Counted from the first letter of the stretch, positions 18,401-26,141 are shown. The stretch: 64,000 bases of DNA from Poriferisodalis sp965214215 (GCF_965214215.1 NZ_CBDCBD010000002.1:434001-498000), one strand, 5' to 3'. Translations and numbers: made by a program. Notes: a model not told the origin generated them from the letters alone.

Positions 18401-20388
18401 CCGGCTACACGGTGTCGTCGTCGGCTGGTTCGGCGTCGGTCGCGGTCGCAGACGACGACTCCCCCGCACCGCCCCCGCAGGCTGATCCGGAGATCAGCAT
18501 TGCTGCGGGCAGCGGCGTCACAGAAGGCGGCGCCGCGTCGTTCACGCTCACCGCGTCACCAGCGCCGACGGCCGCTTTGTTGGTCAGCGTCACCGTCGCG
18601 CAGAGCGGCAGCTTCGGCGTGTCCACCGGGGCGCGCGAGGTGACGATCCCGACCGGCGGGAGCTACACGTTGACCGTTGCCACCGCCAACGACAGCACCG
18701 ACGAAGCAGACGGGTCGGTCACCGCCACGATCGGCACAGGCACGGGCTACATCGTGTCGTCCACGCAGAGCGCGGCGACTGTGGCGGTGTCTGATGACGA
18801 CGACCCGCCGCCTCCACCGCCTGTGCCTGCGGGTTGTGTTTCTGATGAGGTGTTGGAGTCGGCGCGTGTCTATTTCGACCTGAATCGTGGTCGCGCGCCG
18901 AGTTTTGGCCGTAACTGGCGTCGGGTGCTGGTGGCGTTCGGTGATGTGGTCGATGATCAGTTGACTGCGTTCACTGCGGCTGAGGCGCTTGAGGGTGAGC
19001 AGATCTGGTTCGGGTGGAAGCCGTTCCGTGAGGCGCTGGAGTGCATCGAGGCAGCCCGGCAGCCCGAAGATCCGGAGATCAGCATCGCTGCGGGCAGCGC
19101 CGTCACCGAGGGGACCGCGGCGTCGTTCACTGTCACCGCGTCTCCCAACCCGGCGGCGAGCCTGGACGTGACGGTGACCGTCTCCCAGAGCGGCGATTAC
19201 GGTGCGACGACCGGGGCACGGACCGTGACGATCCCCACAACGGGCAGCTACACGCTGACCGTCGCCACCGCCGATGACACGGCTGATGAAGCCGATGGGT
19301 CGGTGACCGTCACGATCGGCACCGGCACCGGCTATGCCGTGTCGTCGAGCGACAGCAGCGCCACGGTCGCGGTGGCCGACAATGACGTGCCCGAGGTCAG
19401 CATCGCGGCGGGCAGCGATGTCGCTGAGGGGGCTGCGGCGTCGTTCACCATCACGGCCAGCCCTGTGCCCGCGGCAAGTGTTGACGTCAGCGTGACCGTG
19501 TCCCAGAGCGGCGACTTCGCTGCGACCGGCGAGCGGACCGTCACGATCCCGACGACTGGCACCGCGACGTTCACCGTCGCCACCGCCGACGACACCACTG
19601 ATGAGGCGGACGGCTCGGTCACCGCCACGATCAGCGACGGCACGGGCTACACGGTGTCGTCGTCAGCCGGGGCGGCGACGGTGGCGGTGTCCGATGACGA
19701 CGACCCGGCGCCGCCGCCGGACACGCCGGTCATCAGCATCGTCGGGGGCACTGCGGTCACAGAAGGCGGCAATGCGACCTACACGATCACCGCCAGTCCC
19801 GCGCCGACGGCGCCCCTGACGATCAGCCTGACGGTCTCGCAGAACGGCAGCTACCATTTGTCGCCTGGTCCGATGACCATCCAGATGGCGACTTCGGGCA
19901 CCCACACTGTGAGCCTCGGCACCCACGACGACAGCACCGACGAGGCTGACGGTTCGCTGACTGTCACGGTCGACAGCGGCACGGGCTACACCGTGTCGTC
20001 CACGCAGAACGCGGCGACAGTCGCGGTGTCCGACAACGATCTGGCCCCCGCCGGTCCGCCGACGGTGACCGTCAGCGACGCCACAGCCGCCGAGGACGCG
20101 CAGCACCTCGCCTTCGTGGTGACGCTGTCGAAACCCAATCCCGACCCGATCACGTTCCGCTACGGCGGATACGCCCGCACCGCGACACTGTGGCAGGACT
20201 GGAGCATCGAATACAAGGCGTTCACACTGGCTGCCGGCGACACGACCATCGACGTCACCGTGCCGATCATCGACGACGACACCCCAGAAGACGACGAAAC
20301 GCTGCGCGTGTACATCTACGCCACCAGCGGAATCGTCATCCGCGACGGCTTCCTCTACGCCACCGGCACCATCACCGACGACGACTGA
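12499..20388 (+). CDS. Giant secreted protein: dikinase-like module plus Calx-beta repeats
   Basis: About 2,630 residues (numbering here from the alternative GTG at 12481). A signal peptide (hydrophobic core ILAVALGTVATFALLA) precedes a Ca-site-like DLDGDCVDDITEL (about 125) and a module with TPLSHVNLRA (His ~378), which matches the phosphohistidine loop of glucan water dikinases. An ATP-binding PPDK_N-like region (about 454-793) has LRYRSSTNNEDLPSFNG and IEFKITAANQLAIKQARPW. Two Calx-beta domains and a cadherin-like stretch follow. Then come ten ~100-residue repeats (from 15982, 16312, 16903, 17245, 17563, 18145, 18487, 19072, 19390, 19726), interrupted by three 75-residue modules, and a last Calx-beta domain. 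His domain before ATP domain is the order of glucan water dikinases. No sortase motif is seen. The first third is richer in A+T than the rest, consistent with a separate origin. Substrate unknown. Confidence 0.8.
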   Translation: MVLPRRQTVCRHALSAILAVALGTVATFALLAPPVSSSTPPLGPCDDGWVAPTPTNISVTSVPITVDSTTADYFVLYLKSQPILVKRGEHGTTTLPDNLGTLSAEKYLVEKYSVAQPGDLDGDCVDDITELADLGKYNPINPAKTIDIVNGAVAIDSRAAFQTLSFKGSTGVRGLEHLDGLEFVKFEVRGLGTDTQTTYFINSNTHKMHTSFDQAVGLSVSRPTAIGKGTIVYYPNVISSDGTLGLYAFQFDPWNSVSFSFVENLHQLLAASMPFLDNNFYYHPFTKGQLDLYKSGKSKYDSSRVGVLLDEDIAPDIDFIPLNQAEGYGRLRLMEEGERPSPFDIAIYDTLPNDLPRVAGTITTVPQTPLSHVNLRAIQNGLPNAFIRDALSTDTVTSLIGSYVYFAVGAEGYTLRAATKADVDKHFEDLRPKQTQTLQRDLTKTTITSLASVNFADWNAFGVKAANVAELTKLSLPTGTTPVGYAVPFYFYDEFMKQATVGTETILGKKKAPAAEKITLSAETTLDQAVSAMLAHSYFQSDSDIQEEMLDDLRKAIKNATSPAWVVQALNALHGNYPDGQSLRYRSSTNNEDLPSFNGAGLYDSKTQDPDETTADGIDKSIKAVWASLWNHRAFLERDFHRVDHSTVAMGVLVHPNYSDERVNGVAVSYDPITLQDNAHYVNSQVGEDLVTNPEAYSQPEQLLLGAGGSATVLSRSNLTSSNQLLMSAAQMTQLRSNLDTIHNRFKTLYQVQDGDDFAIEIEFKITAANQLAIKQARPWIFPEPLVIPSPEVSLALGSAQVTEGESLELTVTRSGGIQSTPLTVNLAWSETGAALKSKPAAVTIPGNQTSASVTVRTDDDQEDEHDSVAKVSISADSAYTIGAAGSASATIADDDQPMIGVRGDASTVTEGSSVGFTFTRSGSVLEQALTVSVTITESGSRLQGTAPTAVTFAANSASAAISLPTSDDSVRTNPSVVTVQIDAGSDYGINGSGQAKVTIEDDEMPPPDLLFDFNHAPPEKKTYILSVNNRGNGGDITYKIAGPDASYFTDYTFARLLVMDARQYNHAADANHDGVYEIDLTASDTRGGTTTERLRFTVVNDSLIERAKQRWDQLSEDQRVTLLPEVEADGLKPEFASLTDDVRARVLRLARQQLLPSPGPTISVAGGSGVTEGSDATFTVTAVPSPTTALSVSVTVSQSGDYGASTGAQTVSIPTSGTYTLTVPTSGDSTDEPDGSVTATLNSGTGYTVSTTNGAATVAVADDDDPPPATPVITIAAGSAVTEGSDATFTVTASPNPASALTVNVTVSQTGSFAATTGADTVTIPTTGSATFTVSTTNDTTDEADGSVTATVNTGTGYTVSSSSGTASVAVSDDDDPLPPPPADCVSDETLESARDHYNLHRDRAPGYGRNWRRVLIAFGDVADDQLTAFTAAEALEGEQRWFGWKPFREALECIEAARQTPPAELEISIVAGSDVAEGTAATFVLTASPTPASALSVSVTVSQSGNFGAAAGSRTVTIPTTGTFTLTVDTTGDSIDEADGSVTATIDTGTGYTVSSSAGSATVAVADDDDPAPPPPPPADPEISITAGSGVTEGSAASFTLTASPAPKAALSVSVTVAQSGSFGVSTGARAVTIPAGGSYTLTVATADDSADEADGSVTATISDGAGYTVSSANSSAAVAVADDDVPQISIAAGSDVTEGTAATFTVAASPVPAASLVVSVTVSQSGNFATTGVRTFTIPTTGSATFTVVTTDDTIDEADGSVTATVGSGTGYTVSATQSAATVAVSDDDDPPPPSNCVSDETLESARNYYDLHRDREPGYGRNWRRVLVAFGDVVDDQLTAMTAAEALEREQLWFGWRPFREALECIETARQTPPPPAEPEISIAAGGGVTEGSSASFTLTASPVPAAALSVEVSVSQSGDFGVTTGSRTVTIPTTGSYTLTVDTTGDSTDEADGSVTVSVDTGTGYTVSSSAGSASVAVADDDSPAPPPQADPEISIAAGSGVTEGGAASFTLTASPAPTAALLVSVTVAQSGSFGVSTGAREVTIPTGGSYTLTVATANDSTDEADGSVTATIGTGTGYIVSSTQSAATVAVSDDDDPPPPPPVPAGCVSDEVLESARVYFDLNRGRAPSFGRNWRRVLVAFGDVVDDQLTAFTAAEALEGEQIWFGWKPFREALECIEAARQPEDPEISIAAGSAVTEGTAASFTVTASPNPAASLDVTVTVSQSGDYGATTGARTVTIPTTGSYTLTVATADDTADEADGSVTVTIGTGTGYAVSSSDSSATVAVADNDVPEVSIAAGSDVAEGAAASFTITASPVPAASVDVSVTVSQSGDFAATGERTVTIPTTGTATFTVATADDTTDEADGSVTATISDGTGYTVSSSAGAATVAVSDDDDPAPPPDTPVISIVGGTAVTEGGNATYTITASPAPTAPLTISLTVSQNGSYHLSPGPMTIQMATSGTHTVSLGTHDDSTDEADGSLTVTVDSGTGYTVSSTQNAATVAVSDNDLAPAGPPTVTVSDATAAEDAQHLAFVVTLSKPNPDPITFRYGGYARTATLWQDWSIEYKAFTLAAGDTTIDVTVPIIDDDTPEDDETLRVYIYATSGIVIRDGFLYATGTITDDD
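16653..16877 (+). repeat. 75-residue Cys-bounded module, copy 3
   Basis: 75 codons beginning CVSDETLESARDHYNLHRD and ending ALECIEAA, after a run of Asp and Pro residues. Confidence 0.85.
17896..18120 (+). repeat. 75-residue Cys-bounded module, copy 4
   Basis: 75 codons beginning CVSDETLESARNYYDLHRD; it carries GYGRNWRRVLVAFGDV and ends ALECIETAR. Confidence 0.85.
18835..19059 (+). repeat. 75-residue Cys-bounded module, copy 5
   Basis: 75 codons beginning CVSDEVLESARVYFDLNRG; the central GYG is changed to SFG, and it ends ALECIEAAR. Confidence 0.85.
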
Positions 20389-20472
20389 CCGCACCAGCGA
20401 TCGCGCAGGCGCCGGTTACGACCCGAGCCGGCCGCATCAATGGGGAGGCGCAATTCGCGAGCAGCACGGTGC

Positions 20473-21549
20473 TCACCCAGTGCGTCCGGACTCAGGCTCG
20501 ATCACCCAGACGTCGTCGAGTGCTTCTTCGAATCGCCGTTGCAGATCGGCCAGAGTGCGGTCATCGTCTCGGCGCACCAACACCGCTTCGTCGCAGTTGT
20601 GCATGAACCACGTATCCCGGCGACGCATCGCCTTGCCGAACGCCTCACCGTCAACGGGCGTCCGGTTGCCGAGCACGAATTGCTTGGCTGCCTGCTGTCG
20701 GAGCTCGGCGAACCGCCGCCGCGACGGTCCCGGCCATCTGCGCTCCACGCCCTCGAAGGCCAGCACTACGACATAGGGCACCCCGGCCGCCAGCGCAGCC
20801 TCGGCGCCCAAGGTTTCCGCGCCGAGCCCGAGGCCCGTTGCCACGACGATGTCGGGGTGCATCTCGCGCTTGGCGGCAAGCACGTCGCTCAGCTGTCGCA
20901 GCACCTTGCGTGAGACGGGGTTCTCGCTGTACCCGCCGAGTTCGGGCGGCCGGTGACCGAGCACGGCCACTGCGTAACCCGCAATCTCCCGATTTCCCGA
21001 TGTCGGCTCGTCGGTGCTGACGGCGCCCTTGGGAGGATGGTGCGGCCCCGACCGCGGGTCGGCGAGCCGCTCGAGCACGTCGTCATCGAATCGATTGCCG
21101 CTCTGGCCGACGCCTGCCCCCGCAGCGTGCACGGCCAGCGCATCTGCGGCGGAGTTCATTCGCTGGCCTGCGTGGCCCTTCACCCATTCGAACGTCACAT
21201 CGCCGCGTGCCAGCACGTCCTCAATGAACGGCTCCCACAGGTCCCGGTTGGCCACCGGCTTCTTTGCGGTGTTCAGCCAGTTGCGCCGGTGCCAGCCCTT
21301 CCACCATTCGTCGTTGAAACACTTCACCACATAGGTGGAGTCGCTGACGATCCGCAACGGCCCGTCGAGGTCCTCGACAGCTTGTGCCGCCGCCATGACC
21401 TCCATGCGCTGGTTCGTGGTCTTGGGCTCGAAGCCACATGCCCAAGGCCCTCCGTCGACCACGTAGGCCCAGCCGCCCGGGCCCGGGTTGCCGAGGCACG
21501 ACCCATCGGTGAAAACGTCTCGCACTGCCGCGTTCGATTTCTGGCTCAT
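20473..21549 (-). CDS. rnhA: Ribonuclease HI fused to a SLOG/YpsA-like domain
   Basis: 358 residues. Residues 1-~145 are RNase HI with the four acidic catalytic residues visible in FTDGSCLGNPGPGGWA, TTNQRMEVMAAA, IVSDSTYVV and NSAADALAVH. After a linker of about 45 residues, a second domain (about 190-358) has IAGYAVAVLGHRPPELGGY and VVATGLGLGAETLGAEAALA, the pattern of the DUF1273/YpsA branch of the SLOG superfamily, whose members bind nucleotides or nucleotide-derived ligands. RNase HI cuts RNA in RNA-DNA hybrids; the role of the added domain is unknown. A stand-alone RNase HI has about 150 residues. The gene is divergent from aceE with 21 bp between starts. Confidence 0.85.
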   Translation of the reverse strand: MSQKSNAAVRDVFTDGSCLGNPGPGGWAYVVDGGPWACGFEPKTTNQRMEVMAAAQAVEDLDGPLRIVSDSTYVVKCFNDEWWKGWHRRNWLNTAKKPVANRDLWEPFIEDVLARGDVTFEWVKGHAGQRMNSAADALAVHAAGAGVGQSGNRFDDDVLERLADPRSGPHHPPKGAVSTDEPTSGNREIAGYAVAVLGHRPPELGGYSENPVSRKVLRQLSDVLAAKREMHPDIVVATGLGLGAETLGAEAALAAGVPYVVVLAFEGVERRWPGPSRRRFAELRQQAAKQFVLGNRTPVDGEAFGKAMRRRDTWFMHNCDEAVLVRRDDDRTLADLQRRFEEALDDVWVIEPESGRTG

Positions 21550-21570
21550 CGGAGTGCGACACTAGGACCC

Positions 21571-24273
21571 ATGCTCTTCGACGGCTTGCATGAGCAAATC
21601 CCCGACATCGACCCCGACGAGACCGACGACTGGCTGCAGTCCTTCAAAGCAGTCGTGGAGGAACGGGGCAAGAACCGTGCGCGGTTCCTGATCCGTCGAC
21701 TGATGTCGAAGGCCCGCGAACTGCAGGTCGACTTTCCCGCCACCGTCTCGACGCCGTACATCAACACGATCGCCCCCGAGGACGAACCGTGGTTTCCAGG
21801 CGACGACGACATCGAGAAACGTCTGCGAGCCTTCATCCGTTGGAATGCCGTCGCCATGGTGACCCACGCAAACTCGTGGGCAGACGGCATCGGCGGGCAC
21901 CTGTCCACGTTCGCCAGCTCGGCGGCGCTCTACGACGTGGGCTTCAACCATTTCTGGCACGGCAAGGACGACGGCGAGCCCGGCGACCACATCTACATTC
22001 AGGGCCACGCCGCGCCCGGCATCTACGCCCGGGCCTATCTCGAAGGCCGCCTCGACGACACCGACCTCGAACACTTCCGACGCGAGATCGGTCGCACCGG
22101 GCTGTCGTCGTACCCCCATCCCCGCCTCATGCCCGATTTCTGGGAGTTTCCGACGGTGTCGATGGGCCTCGGACCGATCACGGCCATCTACCACGCCCGC
22201 TTCAACCGCTACCTCCACAATCGCCGCATCGACAACACGTCGGAATCGAAGGTGTGGTGCTTCGTGGGCGACGGCGAGACCGACGAGCCCGAGACGCTCG
22301 GGGCACTGCACCTCGCCGCACGGGAGCGCCTCGACAACCTGATCTTCGTGGTGAACTGCAATCTGCAGCGACTCGACGGCCCGGTGCGCGGCAACGGGAA
22401 GATCATCCAAGAACTCGAAGCCAACTTTCGCGGCTCGGGCTGGAACGTCATCAAGGTGATCTGGGGCAGCCGCTGGGACGAGCTGCTGGCCCGAGACCGC
22501 GGCGGCGTGCTGCTCAACAAGATGAACGAGACCGTCGACGGCGAGTACCAGCGCTACTCGGTGGAGAGCGGGTCCTACATCCGCGAGCAGTTCTTCGGGC
22601 CCGATCCGCGCCTGCGCGAGATGGTCCAGCACCTCTCCGACGAAGAACTTCAGACGCTTCCCCGCGGCGGCCACGACTACAAGAAGCTCTATGCGGCCTA
22701 CCAAGCCGCAGTCGAGCACGAAGGCAGCCCCACCGTCATCTTGACCAAGACAGTCAAGGGCTGGTCGCTGGGGCCTGACCTCGAAGCCCGCAACGCCACC
22801 CACCAGATCAAGAAGCTGACCCGCACCCAGCTCATGACCATCCGGGAACGGCTGCGGCTGCACGACGAGATCGACGCCGATTTCGATCCCGACGATCCGC
22901 CCTACTGCCGACCCGCGTCCGGCAGCGCCGAGCACGAGTATCTGATGGCCCGCCGAAAGGCGCTCAACGGCCCATTGCCCAAGCGCATGCGCAACTGGTG
23001 TCGCAAGGCCCTTCCGATGCCGAGCTCGAAGCCGTTCTCGGAGTTCGCCTCGGGTTCGGGCGAGATGGCGGTGTCGACCACGATGGCATTCACACGGATG
23101 CTGCGCGCCATGACCCGTGAGCCGGGCTTCGGCGACCGCGTGGTGCCCATCATCCCCGATGAGGCCCGAACGTTCGGCATGGACTCGCTGTTTCGCGAGC
23201 TGGGCATCTATGCAAGCCAGGGGCAGCTGTACGAGCCCGTCGACCACGACCTGCTGCTGTCCTACACCGAGCACATCGACGGCCAGATCCTCGAAGAGGG
23301 CATCACCGAAGCCGGCGCGTTGGCCAGCTTCACCGCCGCCGCCACCTCGTATGCCACCCGCGGCGTCGCGATGGTGCCCTTCTACACCTTCTATTCGATG
23401 TTCGGCTTCCAGCGGGTGGGCGACATGATCTGGGCGCTGGCCGACATGCGAGGCCGCGGCTTTCTGATGGGAGCGACAGCAGGCCGCACCACCCTGATGG
23501 GCGAAGGCCTCCAGCACCAGGACGGCCACTCACCGCTGCTCGCCTCGGTCGTGCCGCCCTGCAAGGCCTACGACCCGGCGTTCGCGTATGAGCTGGCGGC
23601 CATCGTGCGAGACGGCATCCGGCGCATGTACGGCGTGGGCGAGGACATCTTCTACTACCTGACCATCTACAACGAGAACTACATCCAACCGCCAGAGCCG
23701 GACGATCTGAACGTCGAGCACCTTCTGGCCGGCATGTACCAATTCGCCCCGACGCCGCCCGGACGCACGCACTGGGGCACGATCATGTTCTCAGGCGCGG
23801 CTCAGGGCGCCGCACGTGATGCTGCCGAACTGCTGGCCAGCGAGCACGACGTGGCGGTCGACCTGTGGAGCGCCACGTCTTACAAGGCGCTGCGCGAGGA
23901 AGCTCTGTCGTGCGAGCGCTGGAACACGCTGCATCCCGACGAGGCGCCGCGCGTGCCCTTCGTAACCCGGCAACTGGCCGACGGATGGGGTCCCGTGGTT
24001 GCGGTGACCGACTTCATGCGGGCCGTGCCCGACCAGGTGTCGCGCTGGATCGGCCGCGACTACACCTCGCTGGGCACTGACGGATTCGGCCGCAGCGACA
24101 CCCGCAGCCGCTTGCGAGAGCACTTCGAGGTGACCGCCGAGCACATCACCGTGGCGGTGCTGTGGCGACTCGCAGAGCTCGGCGAGATCGACTCCAAGGT
24201 CGCCGCTGAGGCCATCAAGCGCTACGGCCTGGCCACCGACAGCGCCGACCCCTGGTCATCGGCAACCCACTGA
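21571..24273 (+). CDS. aceE: Pyruvate dehydrogenase E1 component, homodimeric type
   Basis: 900 residues from ATG 21571; the frame is open further upstream, but that part only mirrors the antisense RNase gene. Family features include the His-rich MVTHANSWADGIGGHLSTFA and HIYIQGHAAPGIYARAYLEG, the thiamine-diphosphate motif GDGETDEPETLGAL with NCNLQRLDGPVRGN, and the second-half EGITEAGALASFTAA. It decarboxylates pyruvate and acylates the lipoyl group of E2. The E2, E3 and lipoylation genes lie 12-15 kb away on the other strand rather than in one operon. Confidence 0.93.
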   Translation: MLFDGLHEQIPDIDPDETDDWLQSFKAVVEERGKNRARFLIRRLMSKARELQVDFPATVSTPYINTIAPEDEPWFPGDDDIEKRLRAFIRWNAVAMVTHANSWADGIGGHLSTFASSAALYDVGFNHFWHGKDDGEPGDHIYIQGHAAPGIYARAYLEGRLDDTDLEHFRREIGRTGLSSYPHPRLMPDFWEFPTVSMGLGPITAIYHARFNRYLHNRRIDNTSESKVWCFVGDGETDEPETLGALHLAARERLDNLIFVVNCNLQRLDGPVRGNGKIIQELEANFRGSGWNVIKVIWGSRWDELLARDRGGVLLNKMNETVDGEYQRYSVESGSYIREQFFGPDPRLREMVQHLSDEELQTLPRGGHDYKKLYAAYQAAVEHEGSPTVILTKTVKGWSLGPDLEARNATHQIKKLTRTQLMTIRERLRLHDEIDADFDPDDPPYCRPASGSAEHEYLMARRKALNGPLPKRMRNWCRKALPMPSSKPFSEFASGSGEMAVSTTMAFTRMLRAMTREPGFGDRVVPIIPDEARTFGMDSLFRELGIYASQGQLYEPVDHDLLLSYTEHIDGQILEEGITEAGALASFTAAATSYATRGVAMVPFYTFYSMFGFQRVGDMIWALADMRGRGFLMGATAGRTTLMGEGLQHQDGHSPLLASVVPPCKAYDPAFAYELAAIVRDGIRRMYGVGEDIFYYLTIYNENYIQPPEPDDLNVEHLLAGMYQFAPTPPGRTHWGTIMFSGAAQGAARDAAELLASEHDVAVDLWSATSYKALREEALSCERWNTLHPDEAPRVPFVTRQLADGWGPVVAVTDFMRAVPDQVSRWIGRDYTSLGTDGFGRSDTRSRLREHFEVTAEHITVAVLWRLAELGEIDSKVAAEAIKRYGLATDSADPWSSATH

Positions 24274-24372
24274 GCCAGCCTTCGCTCCCTCAGGGTCCAA
24301 ACGAGGTGAGATGGCGGCGGAGCTGTCCATCACTGTCCGGCGCCGTCGGTTTGGCGCCGCCAGACTGTTCCG

Positions 24373-24834
24373 ATGCCTAGTGATATCCCCTGCCCGCAGC
24401 GGTGGTTCGACGACTACGAGGCCGGCGAGCGCTTCACCTTCGGCTCGACGACCATCGACGAAGCCGAGATCATCGAGTTCGGCCGCAAGTTCGACCCTCA
24501 GCCGTTCCACATCGACCCGAATGCCGCTCGCAACACTGTCTATGGCGGGCTGATCGCCTCTGGTTGGCACACCGGCTCGATCATGATGAGGATGCTGGGC
24601 GAATACCTGCTGGGGCCCTCCAGCATGGGCTCGCCGGGCCTCGACGAGCTGCGCTGGCTGGCACCGGTACATCCAGGCGACCGCCTGACGCTGGTCGTCG
24701 AAGTGCTGGAGGTTCGCCCGAGTCGATCCAAGCGTGACCGGGGCATCATCAAGATGGCCCACGAATTGGTCAACCAGCACGGCACCACGGTGGTGCGTTC
24801 GGTCGCCAACATGATGATCGCCCGCCGCGCGTGA
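24373..24834 (+). CDS. MaoC-like (R)-specific enoyl-CoA hydratase family protein
   Basis: 153 residues with one hotdog fold. The catalytic Asp-His region reads FGRKFDPQPFHIDPNAA, followed by YGGLIASGWHTGSIM, both typical of MaoC-like dehydratases. The opening WFDDYEAGERFTFGS is also characteristic. Likely substrate: an unsaturated acyl-CoA, not definable from sequence. It lies about 100 bp after aceE on the same strand. Confidence 0.85.
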   Translation: MPSDIPCPQRWFDDYEAGERFTFGSTTIDEAEIIEFGRKFDPQPFHIDPNAARNTVYGGLIASGWHTGSIMMRMLGEYLLGPSSMGSPGLDELRWLAPVHPGDRLTLVVEVLEVRPSRSKRDRGIIKMAHELVNQHGTTVVRSVANMMIARRA

Positions 24835-24885
24835 AACCCTCCCAGCGCTGATCACTCGCTCTGGGCAGCGTCGAAAGGGACTCGC

Positions 24886-25158
24886 TCAGGCGAGCTGCAA
24901 CGGACCCGGATCGGGCGTGCTGGAACCGCCTTCTAGGCGTGCCACGCGTTCACGTGCCAATGCGACCTCGGCGGTCACGCCGTCGATGCGATCCGACTGG
25001 TGGTCGATGCGATCCGACTGGTGGTCAATGCGTCCGCTCAGATGCAAGGTGATGCCCAGACCGGTGCCGAGCACGCTGGCGACGATGCCTGCGGCGGCGA
25101 CAAGTACCGCCCACGCTTCGACGACAATCTGGGTCGTCGCCATCAAGCTCACTGCCAT
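24886..25158 (-). CDS. Small membrane-anchored protein with repeated heptads
   Basis: 90 residues: one N-terminal membrane segment (about 12-40, VEAWAVLVAAAGIVASVLGT), two exact copies of the heptad RIDHQSD plus a partial third, then a short helical stretch and a Pro-rich tail. The start at 25158 is supported by TAGCGT six bases upstream (leaderless pattern). No family recognised; the architecture resembles the protein at 2044-2589. Confidence 0.65.
   Translation of the reverse strand: MAVSLMATTQIVVEAWAVLVAAAGIVASVLGTGLGITLHLSGRIDHQSDRIDHQSDRIDGVTAEVALARERVARLEGGSSTPDPGPLQLA
24985..25026 (+). repeat. 21-bp tandem repeat, two copies
   Basis: GATGCGATCCGACTGGTGGT plus C, starting at 24985 and 25006, with a partial third copy. 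Encodes the duplicated heptad on the minus strand. Confidence 0.85.
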
Positions 25159-25164
25159 GACCTC

Positions 25165-25170
25165 ACGCTA
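25165..25170 (-). promoter_or_regulatory. Predicted -10 (TAGCGT) for the heptad membrane protein
   Basis: TAGCGT, 6-nt spacer, ATG at 25158. Confidence 0.5.
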
Positions 25171-25200
25171 GAACACGCGCCGCCCGGCTCGGCAACGAAT

Positions 25201-25965
25201 TTAGACGTACTGGGCAGCGGACTGGTGCTCCAGCCAGCCCAGCAGGATGGCGACGGCGCGGGGGTCGTGACGGATGCGATGGTCGGCTCCCGCAATGAGG
25301 CGAAGCTCCGCACTGGGATGCTGCTCTGCGAGGTGGCGGGCTTCGGTGTAGGGCACCTGGCGGTCGTTGATGCCGTGCAGGATCAGCAACGGCCGGTCGG
25401 TGAGTCGTTTCACCGCGTCGACCGCCCGGTTCTGCTTCAGCTCGCGGTTCCACGCGCTCGCCGAGCGCGGAAAGTTGTCGGACCTGATGACGCCCACGTT
25501 GCGACAGTGCTGCAGGAACGCCTTGGGGTCGCTGGCCCAGTCGTCGAAGTCGGCCCGGGGTGCCATCGCGGCGACGCCTCGCACCCGGGCATCGCGGGCG
25601 GCGGCCAGGATGGCCACCGAGCCGCCCGTCGTGGAACCCACCAGCCACACACCCCGGCAGCCGTCGTCCAGGACATGCTCGATAGAGCGCCCGACGTCGT
25701 CGATCCATCCGAGCAGGGAGAAATCGCCGTCGGATTCCCCACAGCCCCGCATGCTGACGGCGAGCACGGTCCAGCCTTGCGCTTCGGCAATGCGTTCTGC
25801 GAACTGCTGGTACGTGCGATTCGGAATGCCGGGTCGCTGCTTGGAGGGAAACCCGTGGCACAGCACCACTGCCGGCCCGCTTCCCGTCGAACGAGACGGC
25901 CGGACCATCAGGGCCGCAAGATTCGGGCTGCCCTCGACGGTGATTTCGGTGACGGTCGTGCTCAC
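25201..25965 (-). CDS. Alpha/beta-hydrolase with Thr at the nucleophile position
   Basis: 254 residues with a standard alpha/beta-hydrolase layout: oxyanion-region LCHGFPSK, MRGCGESDG, nucleophile elbow VWLVGSTTGGSVAI (about residue 105), late Asp in LHGINDRQVPY and His in GADHRIRHD. At the elbow the usual G-x-S-x-G is G-S-T-T-G, so the central Ser appears replaced by Thr, or the preceding Ser acts instead. Activity is therefore uncertain. Substrate unknown. A dispersed repeat copy lies just upstream of the start. Confidence 0.8.
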   Translation of the reverse strand: MSTTVTEITVEGSPNLAALMVRPSRSTGSGPAVVLCHGFPSKQRPGIPNRTYQQFAERIAEAQGWTVLAVSMRGCGESDGDFSLLGWIDDVGRSIEHVLDDGCRGVWLVGSTTGGSVAILAAARDARVRGVAAMAPRADFDDWASDPKAFLQHCRNVGVIRSDNFPRSASAWNRELKQNRAVDAVKRLTDRPLLILHGINDRQVPYTEARHLAEQHPSAELRLIAGADHRIRHDPRAVAILLGWLEHQSAAQYV

Positions 25966-26005
25966 AGCTCGGCTCGGAGTTGCCGCCGGTGCTGGCGCAG
26001 CGCCC

Positions 26006-26070
26006 GAGAGGCTGAGCCGTCAGGCGAAGCCGTGGCCCGAGCGGCCCGTGAACGCAGCGAACAAGAGCGG
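26006..26070 (-). repeat. Dispersed repeat element, copy B
   Basis: On the minus strand it reads GCTCTTGTTCGCTGCGTTCA, then CGGGCCGCTCGGGCCACGG, then a tail CTTCGCC...GGCTCAGCCTC shared with copy C. It lies between the hydrolase start and the next minus-strand gene. Confidence 0.75.
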
Positions 26071-26141
26071 GAAGCAACCGGGGTGGCAGCGGGCAGGCTG
26101 CTCGTGCCGCGCTGCCAGGCTGCCGACAGCATCAGCAGCCT

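Noticed and set aside
21562..23529. 655-codon open frame antisense to aceE
   Set aside because: It mirrors the codon structure of a clear aceE gene; high G+C keeps antisense frames open. No domain recognised.
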